This document shows, one piece after another, positions 1-6,020 of a stretch of DNA of 11,071 bases; the first letter of the stretch is position 1, and the number at the start of each line of letters is the position of its first letter. Location of the stretch: NCBI GenBank assembly GCA_045538465.1, contig JAZSRK010000003.1, positions 1 to 11,071 on the forward strand, given 5' to 3'. A program made the position numbers and the translations under genes. The notes under the pieces are model-generated. The model searched no databases. It was not told where the DNA came from and worked only from the letters and a program-made list of their open reading frames with translations. Origin of the DNA: Limiplasma sp045538465. Lineage in GTDB: Bacteria; Bacillota; Clostridia; Christensenellales; Aristaeellaceae.

Positions 1-70
1 TGTGACATACGGACGGTCCTCTGCTGAAAGAAGAAGCACGAACGTCTACGAAGGAAGGAGGCCCATTGAA
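1..70 (+). other. Leader before rplS
   Basis: Seventy bases before the L19 start. They hold the AAGGAGG ribosome site (55-61) and no promoter or complete gene. Some Firmicutes have a structured L19 leader here, but too little is visible to recognise one. Confidence 0.4.
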
Positions 71-421
71 ATGAGTGAGATCATTCGTTCCATCGAGAAG
101 GCTCAGCTCCGCACCGATCTGCCTACCTTTGGCATCGGTGACACCGTTCGCGTTTTCGTGAAGGTTGTTGAAGGAAGCCGCGAGCGTCTGCAGGCGTTTG
201 AAGGTACTGTTATCGCCAAGCGTAACGGCAGCATTCGCGAAACGTTCACCGTTCGCCGTGTTTCTTACGGCATCGGCGTAGAGCGTACGTTCCCCATGCA
301 TTCTCCCCGTGTAGATCACATCGAAGTGATTCGCAAGGGTAAGGTGCGTCGTGCGAAGCTCTACTATCTGCGCAACCTGCAGGGTAAGGCTGCAAAGATC
401 AAGGAAGCCAAGCGCGTGTAA
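71..421 (+). CDS. rplS: 50S ribosomal protein L19
   Basis: Ribosomal protein L19 sits at the 30S-50S interface of the ribosome and helps hold the subunits together. The 116-residue product has the usual L19 length and pattern: an N-terminal helix (MSEIIRSIEKAQ), the FGIGDTVRVFVKVVEG strand region, the QAFEGTVIAKRNG segment, the FTVRRVSYGIGVERTFP core, and a basic C-terminal tail ending in KEAKRV. The ATG at 71 is chosen because AAGGAGG (55-61) lies 9 bases upstream and the protein starts there at the family's usual first residue; the open frame continues upstream to base 2 but codes nothing L19-like. In Firmicutes rplS usually ends an rpsP-rimM-trmD-rplS cluster, which would lie outside the window. 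A strong hairpin follows directly. Identification is secure. Confidence 0.97.
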   Translation: MSEIIRSIEKAQLRTDLPTFGIGDTVRVFVKVVEGSRERLQAFEGTVIAKRNGSIRETFTVRRVSYGIGVERTFPMHSPRVDHIEVIRKGKVRRAKLYYLRNLQGKAAKIKEAKRV

Positions 422-428
422 GCGTATT

Positions 429-467
429 GCCAACCAGAGCCGTCCGCATGTCGGACGGCTCTTTGGC
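429..467 (+). terminator. Hairpin terminator after rplS
   Basis: An 11-bp perfect stem, AGAGCCGTCCG (436-446) with CGGACGGCTCT (452-462), closes a 5-base loop. It is extended by GCCAA (429-433) pairing with TTGGC (463-467) across a 2-base bulge. There is only a short T run inside the 3' arm, and a CTTTTTCTC stretch lies about 12 bases later. It probably ends or attenuates rplS transcription; some readthrough into the next gene is possible because I see no convincing promoter between 468 and 511. Confidence 0.75.
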
Positions 468-511
468 ATATCATGTAAAACTTTTTCTCATGTCCGAAAG
501 GAGTTTATCAT

Positions 512-814
512 ATGGATTTGGCTGCCAATAAGGAATGGATCCTCAAAAAGCTGGACCGCAAAAATTTTATGCCTCTGCTAAACCGGTTGGATGAGCTGAT
601 CGACTGTTTCTTGACCTACGATCTCCATTTTATGCGGGTGACTGGCGTACTTGACGAAAACGACGAGCCGGGCGAAAATGAGTATGATGAGGATGAAGCT
701 TTCGAGTATATTTACGATGCTTATCTCTCCGACCATCCCGAAGAAGAGGATGAGGATATGCTCATCGCCTCGCTTTTGAACCGCTATATGGAGCTGCAGG
801 CCGAATATCTGTAA
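512..814 (+). CDS. Small acidic protein of unknown function
   Basis: A 100-residue, strongly acidic protein that I do not recognise. The first half (residues 1-45) looks helical, with a basic/hydrophobic start (NKEWILKKLDRKNF) followed by LLNRLDELIDCFLTYD. The middle is dominated by Asp and Glu (DENDEPGENEYDEDEAFEYIYDAY and HPEEEDED), and the C-terminus (LIASLLNRYMELQAEYL) is another amphipathic helix. There is no signal peptide or membrane span, so it is probably cytosolic. The ATG at 512 has AAAGGAG (497-503) at 8 bases. It lies 90 bases after rplS, across the hairpin, and 24 bases before the zinc-ribbon gene, which has its own ribosome site, so the two are likely co-transcribed. Coding is supported by the good start signal, the operon-like spacing and a coherent composition; function is unknown. 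Confidence 0.8.
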   Translation: MDLAANKEWILKKLDRKNFMPLLNRLDELIDCFLTYDLHFMRVTGVLDENDEPGENEYDEDEAFEYIYDAYLSDHPEEEDEDMLIASLLNRYMELQAEYL

Positions 815-838
815 GATGCGAAAGGAGCTGTTTTTCCG

Positions 839-2743
839 ATGAAATGCCCAGCATGCGCTAAATGGAACCGTGCAGGTCTACCCCATTGTATCTATTGCGG
901 CGCAGAACTGCCCGACGATGCCTATGGTATACATGGCGTTCCCGCTTGGCAACTGGAGCTGAAGGATCAGGAAAAACCGAAAAGCTATATCCGAGTAGAT
1001 GAGTCCGGCTCTGCCGAGACCACCGACGATCCCCGAGATACCCTTGCTGCTGAAATGGTCAGCTTGCGCGACCGTAAAATAACCGGTGAAGAACGCCAGC
1101 GTGTTTTGCGTGCCAACTCTGCGGCTCGCGGCATGGCGCCTTCCGGCCGCTCCGTTCGCACATCCAGCAATCGAAGTACCTTCTTTTCCTCTTCAGATGA
1201 CGATCCGGATATCACCCTTCGTCCCGTTTCGGAGGATATGATCGAAAACGAAGCCAAACCTGGTGCTCGCCGTGTTTATTCAGCTCGATACAGAACCACC
1301 TACGAGACCGAATCGCAAGAATCGATCTATGTGCAATCCTCCTCAGACCCCGAGCGTCTCCGTAAGCCTGATGAAGGCCAAACCGTATACGATGGCTATT
1401 TGGATACCAGCGAATATATCCCCCACTACGAACGCCCCAGTGCCTATGAGCGTTTTTCCGGTGACAGTCACATCCATCGCAAGCCGCGCCGCAACAGCGG
1501 CCGTAGAATTCTGCGTACGCTGCTTATTACATTGCTGATTTGCGGCTTTGTTTTGGTAGGCATTATGCTGGTGCCCCAGCTCTTCTCTCCCAAAGAAGAG
1601 GATGATTCCCTCAAAGCCACTGTAACCCCCACCATCCGCAACGACTTGGCAGCTCATACCATCACCATTCCAGGCGAAGAAAACCAGCGCATCATGATCC
1701 GCGAATTGCACATGACTGCCATCGTTACAGGCGGTGTTGCTACCTTTGATATTCCAGACCATATGTGGTACGACGACTATCTCGACCATTTGCAGGATAC
1801 AATGAGCGTAACCGTATCGCCGTTTTTGGTATCTGATTCCGGCACGCAAACGCCGCTGGAACAGATCCATTACGACATTGATATCCCCCTTTCCCCCATT
1901 GAACTGGCAACCCCGGATGGACCCTATCAGGTGGTAAGCACTGCGTTGTATACCATCGTCTTCTATGTGCGCGAAGGCAGTACCGTTACCATTAACGGTG
2001 TGGATTACAGCGACTTGGTCAATACCGAGGGCGGTAAAGTTAGCTACAATGCTACCGTGCAGCCGATTGGTGAAAACAATTTTGAAATTGTCGTCCGCAG
2101 CCAGTATTGCCGTGAAAACAGCATGACCGTTACCTTGTACCGTGAAAAGCAGGAGATCCCTCTGGATCTTGCCTCCGACATCGGCAATTCTTCCTCGGAT
2201 GAATCCCGCACGATGACTGTGCGGGCCACGACCCTGCCCGGTGCTGTTGTAAAGGTGCTTTCTCCTTATACCGATCTGGATATCACCAATGTAGATACCG
2301 ATGGTTCCTTCAGCTTTAAAGCTGTTTTTGACAAGATCGGCAACAATACCATCGTTATTACAGCCGAATATCCCAACAAGGCCCCCACAAGGGTGGAACA
2401 CGTTGTCTATTACGTGCCTAATATCGATATTTACTCGCGTAAAGCATGGGATATCGTTAAGGAATACACCGACCTGATGGATAACATGGAGCTGCGCAAA
2501 GCCAATTCGCAGATCTATGTCTGTAAGGGCGTCATTACCAGCATAGAGACCACAAAACCCCAGCGTGCTTTTATGAATGTTGGCACCGAAGAAAGCCCGC
2601 TATTGGTCTATGTGGAGAATGCTTCCAAAACTGAGTGGGAAGTCGGTTTGTCCTACGATCTTTACGGCGATGCTTATGGCATGTATAACAGCAAACCGTG
2701 GCTAGTCGTACGCTACACCTACCTAAAAGATGCTCCTCGCTGA
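839..2743 (+). CDS. Zinc-ribbon, single-span membrane protein with beta-rich extracytoplasmic region
   Basis: A 634-residue protein of unknown role. It opens with a zinc ribbon: C3-x2-C6 and C17-x2-C20-G. A long, low-complexity, Ser/Arg/Asp-rich and probably disordered cytoplasmic stretch follows (about 30-215). A basic patch (RKPRRNSGRR) precedes one membrane span at about 227-245 (LLITLLICGFVLVGIMLVP). The rest would face outside by the positive-inside rule: beta-rich, with what look like Ig-like or Big-type sandwich units (about 340-440 and 455-540). The last 80 residues (YVCKGVITSIE... LVVRYTYLK) resemble an OB-fold. The ATG at 839 has AAAGGAG (821-827) 11 bases upstream and gives the CxxC motif at residue 3. 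The architecture (inside zinc ribbon, linker, span, outer sandwich) fits a clostridial envelope or signalling protein. The domain fold names are by-eye judgement; no enzyme motif is visible. Confidence 0.85.
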   Translation: MKCPACAKWNRAGLPHCIYCGAELPDDAYGIHGVPAWQLELKDQEKPKSYIRVDESGSAETTDDPRDTLAAEMVSLRDRKITGEERQRVLRANSAARGMAPSGRSVRTSSNRSTFFSSSDDDPDITLRPVSEDMIENEAKPGARRVYSARYRTTYETESQESIYVQSSSDPERLRKPDEGQTVYDGYLDTSEYIPHYERPSAYERFSGDSHIHRKPRRNSGRRILRTLLITLLICGFVLVGIMLVPQLFSPKEEDDSLKATVTPTIRNDLAAHTITIPGEENQRIMIRELHMTAIVTGGVATFDIPDHMWYDDYLDHLQDTMSVTVSPFLVSDSGTQTPLEQIHYDIDIPLSPIELATPDGPYQVVSTALYTIVFYVREGSTVTINGVDYSDLVNTEGGKVSYNATVQPIGENNFEIVVRSQYCRENSMTVTLYREKQEIPLDLASDIGNSSSDESRTMTVRATTLPGAVVKVLSPYTDLDITNVDTDGSFSFKAVFDKIGNNTIVITAEYPNKAPTRVEHVVYYVPNIDIYSRKAWDIVKEYTDLMDNMELRKANSQIYVCKGVITSIETTKPQRAFMNVGTEESPLLVYVENASKTEWEVGLSYDLYGDAYGMYNSKPWLVVRYTYLKDAPR

Positions 2744-2880
2744 TCGATTTTTCAAAAAAATGTGAATTTTTTGTTTCATTACCCCTTGACTTTTTTACAA
2801 TTCCATTTACAATGTAATTAGTTCGCAAAAGTACGAGTTATTTGCTTTGCGAAGCAGCATGTAGGAAAGGAAAGAGGCCA
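2744..2880 (+). promoter_or_regulatory. Sigma-A promoter and 5' leader of the two-component operon
   Basis: After an AT-rich stretch (2749-2780; no convincing terminator, only a weak A/T hairpin) there is TTGACT (2786-2791), a 16-base spacer and TACAAT (2808-2813), a good vegetative promoter, with initiation expected near 2820. TTTACAAT occurs twice (2794-2801 and 2806-2813, period 12), the second copy covering the -10 box. Just downstream of the expected start is a perfect 8-bp inverted repeat, TTCGCAAA (2822-2829) and TTTGCGAA (2846-2853). The leader ends in a purine-rich ribosome site (GGAAAGGAAAGAGG, 2864-2877). Confidence 0.75.
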
Positions 2881-3573
2881 ATGGCAAAGTGTATTCTCCT
2901 CGTTGACGACGAACCACTGATCATCAAAGGCTTGAAATATACGCTTGAGCAGGAAGGCTTCGAGACAGATTCTGCTGCGGACGGCGAAGAAGCACTCAAT
3001 AAGTTTTTTGCCGGGCATTACGATTTTATCCTGTTGGATGTGATGCTTCCGAAAATCGACGGTATCACTGTATGCCAACGCATTCGCGAACACAGCAATG
3101 TACCTATCATTATGCTGACAGCCAAAGGAGAACAAATCGACAAGATCTTGGGGTTGGAATATGGCGCGGACGATTACATGACCAAGCCTTTCAACATTCT
3201 GGAGGTTAAGGCCCGCATTAAAACCATCATGCGCCGTACCGCCGGTTCTGCTCAGAGCAACACCCGCAAAACCATTCGCGTACACGATATGGAGATCAAT
3301 ATCGTTAACCGTTCGGTTACCTTGGGCGGCAACGAAGTTCGTTTGACCGCTAAAGAGTTCGACCTGCTGCAGGTATTCGTCAACAACCGCGGCGAAGTAT
3401 TCAGCCGTGAAAAACTGCTGAAAACTGTCTGGAAGTACGACTACGCCGGCGATGCACGCACGGTAGATGTTCACATCCGCAGACTGCGCGAAAAAATCGA
3501 ACGCAATCCTGCTCAGCCGGAGTTTATCTTCACCAAGTGGGGAGCTGGATACTATTTCACCGATAAAGATTAA
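2881..3573 (+). CDS. OmpR/PhoB-family response regulator (WalR/PhoP-like)
   Basis: A cytoplasmic DNA-binding response regulator of 230 residues, the standard length. The receiver domain (about 3-118) has the acidic pocket D9-D10, phospho-acceptor D53 in LLDVMLPKIDG, T80 in IIMLTAKGE and K102 in the TKPF motif. The winged-helix domain (about 130-228) shows VRLTAKEFDLLQ, the RxKLLKTVWKYDYAGDARTVDVHIRRLREKI recognition region and the TKWGAGYYF wing. The ATG at 2881 is preferred over an upstream ATG at 2842 because it has the purine-rich ribosome site and places the receiver at residue 3. It overlaps the sensor kinase frame, so the two are partners. It probably regulates its own promoter, as the repeated TTTACAAT there reads on the other strand as TGTAAA-N6-TGTAAA, near the WalR box. 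The exact orthologue (walR, phoP, other) cannot be settled by eye. Confidence 0.95.
   Translation: MAKCILLVDDEPLIIKGLKYTLEQEGFETDSAADGEEALNKFFAGHYDFILLDVMLPKIDGITVCQRIREHSNVPIIMLTAKGEQIDKILGLEYGADDYMTKPFNILEVKARIKTIMRRTAGSAQSNTRKTIRVHDMEINIVNRSVTLGGNEVRLTAKEFDLLQVFVNNRGEVFSREKLLKTVWKYDYAGDARTVDVHIRRLREKIERNPAQPEFIFTKWGAGYYFTDKD
3539..3544 (+). promoter_or_regulatory. Possible ribosome binding site for the histidine kinase
   Basis: GGGGAG lies inside the end of the response-regulator gene, 9 bases before an in-frame ATT (3554). It is the only ribosome-site-like purine run near the expected kinase N-terminus. It also encodes a conserved Trp-Gly of the regulator, so the match could be chance. 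Confidence 0.4.
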
Positions 3574-5029
3574 ACAGCCCTTTTCTTCCATCCGATGGAA
3601 GATCCTTCTCGTCTTCCTGCTCATCGTGGGGGTCAGCTACTATGCAGTAGCGACCTCCCTGCTTGGGCTGGTAGGCGATTCTTTGTTTGAAGAACGAAAA
3701 CGCCAGGATCGCATTGCCGCCGACCAACTGGCTGTAGAGATGGAAGGCCTGCTTGGCGACTCCCGAATGGGAGTGCTGAACAGGCGTCTTTCTGCTGCTG
3801 GAAGCGAGCTGGGCGCTCGGCTCATGGTACTGGATACCAGCGGAAAAGTGCAAGCCGATACCTACTCCCTTTTAAACGGGAGCCGCTTAGCAATACCAGA
3901 AGTGGCCAGCATTCTCGTAAGCGGAAAGGAAGCCGATCACGGTGTGCATATGATCGAAGAAGGCACCAACCGGAACCTTCTTCATTTTTGGCAACCCTAT
4001 AACGAGGACGCCCAGTGGGTAAGCTATTGCACCGCAGGTCTGTACGACGAAGGCAAGCTCATCGGCGTACTGGTGCTCTCCTCCCCCATTCAAGAAATGA
4101 TCAGCCGATTGTTCGATTTTCAAAAACAAATCGTGCTCTATTTCCTTATTGCTGCAGCTATCGCCTTCCTGCTGGCGATGTTTTTCTCGCGGCTCATCAC
4201 CCGACCCATCGCTTCGCTCACCAAGAGCATACAGCGCATGGGACATGGCGACCTTTCGGTTCGTGTGCCTGAAAAAGGCAGTGGCGAGCTTCGCAAACTA
4301 TCCGAAACCTTCAATATTATGTCTGAAAAGCTGGAAATGCTGGATAAGAGCCGCAACCAGTTTGTTTCTAATGCAAGCCACGAACTGAAAACACCTCTGG
4401 CAACCATGAAGATCCTTTTGGAAAGCATCATTTATCAGCCGGAGATGGATACAGAACTTCGTACCGAGTTCCTTACCGATATCAATAAAGAGATCGACCG
4501 TCTCAATATGATCATTGGCGATCTTCTCACCCTTGTCAGTATGGATTCCAAGACCATCCGTCTCAACCGTAGCAATTTCAGCCTAGCACAAGTCGTGACC
4601 GATACGGCGCATCGACTTGCTTTGGTAGCCGAGAAAAACAAGCAGGAACTAAAGCTTTCTCTGAACGACCGTTGCGACTTGTATGCCGACTGTGCCAAGC
4701 TGACGCAGGTGGTTTATAACCTGATGGAGAATGCCCTCAAATACACGCAGGAAGGCGGTACCGTGCGCGTTCGTCTTGTACGCTCCGGACGTGATGCGGT
4801 GCTGACGGTATCCGATAACGGCCCGGGTATTCCCAAAGAAGACCAAGCCCACATTTTCGAACGTTTCTACCGTGTAGATAAGGCACGCAGCAGAGAAACG
4901 GGCGGTACCGGTCTTGGGCTTAGCATCGTGCACCAGATGGTATTGGCGCACGGCGGCAGTATCACTGTAGAAAGCGAAGAAGGACAGGGCAGCACCTTTA
5001 CGGTGGAACTTCCCATCCATCAGAATTAG
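3554..5029 (+). CDS. Sensor histidine kinase, partner of the upstream regulator
   Basis: A membrane sensor kinase of about 491 residues. In order (numbered from 3554): span 1 (15-40); an extracytoplasmic sensor region of about 150 residues, with a VLDTSGKVQADT-type strand and an IPEV segment suggesting a PAS/Cache-like fold; span 2 (193-215); HAMP (about 216-266); HisKA with phospho-His H276 in SNASHELKTPL; and HATPase_c with the N box (NLMEN, N393), DNGPGI (D421), FERFYRVDKARSRE and GTGLGLSI (from G451). There is no cytoplasmic PAS domain, unlike typical WalK. The start is uncertain: no ATG, GTG or TTG occurs in frame near the expected N-terminus. ATG 3467 would overlap the regulator by 107 bases with no ribosome site, and GTG 3626 falls inside span 1. 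ATT 3554, 9 bases after GGGGAG, was chosen; ATT 3569, touching the regulator stop, is another option. The end and the family are certain. Confidence 0.93.
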   Translation: MSPIKIKQPFSSIRWKILLVFLLIVGVSYYAVATSLLGLVGDSLFEERKRQDRIAADQLAVEMEGLLGDSRMGVLNRRLSAAGSELGARLMVLDTSGKVQADTYSLLNGSRLAIPEVASILVSGKEADHGVHMIEEGTNRNLLHFWQPYNEDAQWVSYCTAGLYDEGKLIGVLVLSSPIQEMISRLFDFQKQIVLYFLIAAAIAFLLAMFFSRLITRPIASLTKSIQRMGHGDLSVRVPEKGSGELRKLSETFNIMSEKLEMLDKSRNQFVSNASHELKTPLATMKILLESIIYQPEMDTELRTEFLTDINKEIDRLNMIIGDLLTLVSMDSKTIRLNRSNFSLAQVVTDTAHRLALVAEKNKQELKLSLNDRCDLYADCAKLTQVVYNLMENALKYTQEGGTVRVRLVRSGRDAVLTVSDNGPGIPKEDQAHIFERFYRVDKARSRETGGTGLGLSIVHQMVLAHGGSITVESEEGQGSTFTVELPIHQN

Positions 5030-5039
5030 GAGGCAGATC

Positions 5040-5996
5040 ATGAAGCGTTTCACATCAATCCTTATCTGCCTGCTGCTTTTTTTACCATCCTTTGCGCTTG
5101 CAACTGACTCAGCTACGCATACAACAGATCCTCAAACATCTGCTTATACTGCAGAGCCGCCTGCAAACCAGATGGAACAAATGGACGTGACCTTGTTTTT
5201 CCGTTATCAGCAAACCGGTTATCTGGCTTGCGAGACTCAGACCATCCAGATCTCACCGGATGAAAGCCCGGAAATAGCAGTCATTCGTCAATTGCTGGCT
5301 GGCCCTCAGGCCTCCCACACAGAGTTGGAAAGACTCTTCCCCCACACCACAACAATCGTTGGTGTTGAAGTTACAGATGATATTCTGCTGGTCACCTTGA
5401 ACGAAGGTTTTCTTTCCGACGGCATTCCCGATACATGGGCAGAGGATCCCGCATGGCAGACGGAAGCACCGCTTCGCCGTAAATTGACCATCCAAAGCCT
5501 CGTTGCTACTATTACAGAAAACTTTTCCTATCCTTATGTGCAAGTGTTTATTTCGCATCATCAGGTAAGCGGTGCAAGCACACGTCTTTCCGGCAGTTAT
5601 TTTCTAGATGGCAGCAGTGGCCCCGCACCCCTTTTGTATCGGGATGAATCGCTGCTGCTTACCATGCAGACCACTGCATCTACCATTCTGGATGCATGGT
5701 ATCGGAGGGATTACACCTATCTTTACCAATTTGTTGCGGATGCATCACCAGACGGGTCTAAACCGCTTTTTGAAGCTTTTGTCGAGGAGATCGATCGTTC
5801 TCCAGCTTTGGTTTCCTTTCATGCAAGCGCTGGGCATTCGCCTGAAAATAACCATTATGGCGTGGTAACGCTGGATCTTTCCCTCAAAATAGACGAGCGG
5901 GAAGTGCAACACCCCGCCGTGCCCTTCCGGCTTATTCGGGAAAATGGGATCTGGAAGGTGCCCTATTCCGAATTGAAACGCCTGATGCTGCAATGA
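5040..5996 (+). CDS. Secreted GerMN-domain protein
   Basis: A 318-residue exported protein. The N-terminus MKRFTSILICLLLFLPSFALA is a classical signal peptide with probable cleavage after A21; C10 is not in a lipobox. Residues about 48-165 match the GerMN pattern: VTLFFRYQQTGYLACETQTI, a PEIAVIRQLLAGP helix, FPHTTTIVGVEVTDDILLVTLNEGF, and a final IQSLVATITENFSYPYVQVFI. Residues about 205-318 (ILDAWYRRDYTYLYQFV ... PFRLIRENGIWKVP) look like an NTF2-like or Cys-free alpha+beta domain. The ribosome site TAGGAGG (5027-5033) overlaps the kinase stop, and the ATG follows 6 bases later, so it is tightly coupled to the two-component pair. GerMN domains are known from the germination protein GerM and from LpqB of the MtrAB system. 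A role as an outer accessory of the kinase is inferred from the operon. Confidence 0.85.
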   Translation: MKRFTSILICLLLFLPSFALATDSATHTTDPQTSAYTAEPPANQMEQMDVTLFFRYQQTGYLACETQTIQISPDESPEIAVIRQLLAGPQASHTELERLFPHTTTIVGVEVTDDILLVTLNEGFLSDGIPDTWAEDPAWQTEAPLRRKLTIQSLVATITENFSYPYVQVFISHHQVSGASTRLSGSYFLDGSSGPAPLLYRDESLLLTMQTTASTILDAWYRRDYTYLYQFVADASPDGSKPLFEAFVEEIDRSPALVSFHASAGHSPENNHYGVVTLDLSLKIDEREVQHPAVPFRLIRENGIWKVPYSELKRLMLQ

Positions 5997-6020
5997 CCAT
6001 ATAACATCGGAGGTTCGTTC

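Noticed and set aside
1343..2401. 352-codon open frame on the minus strand
   Set aside because: Antisense to the zinc-ribbon membrane protein, which has the ribosome site, motif and span. The antisense product has no recognisable domain and no start signal.
3467..3573. Programmed frameshift fusing the regulator and kinase
   Set aside because: The regulator ends at its normal family length with a complete wing, and no slippery sequence is evident in the overlap. A non-canonical or coupled start explains the layout more simply.
2818..3624. 268-codon open frame on the minus strand
   Set aside because: Antisense to the response regulator, whose active-site residues are all in place.
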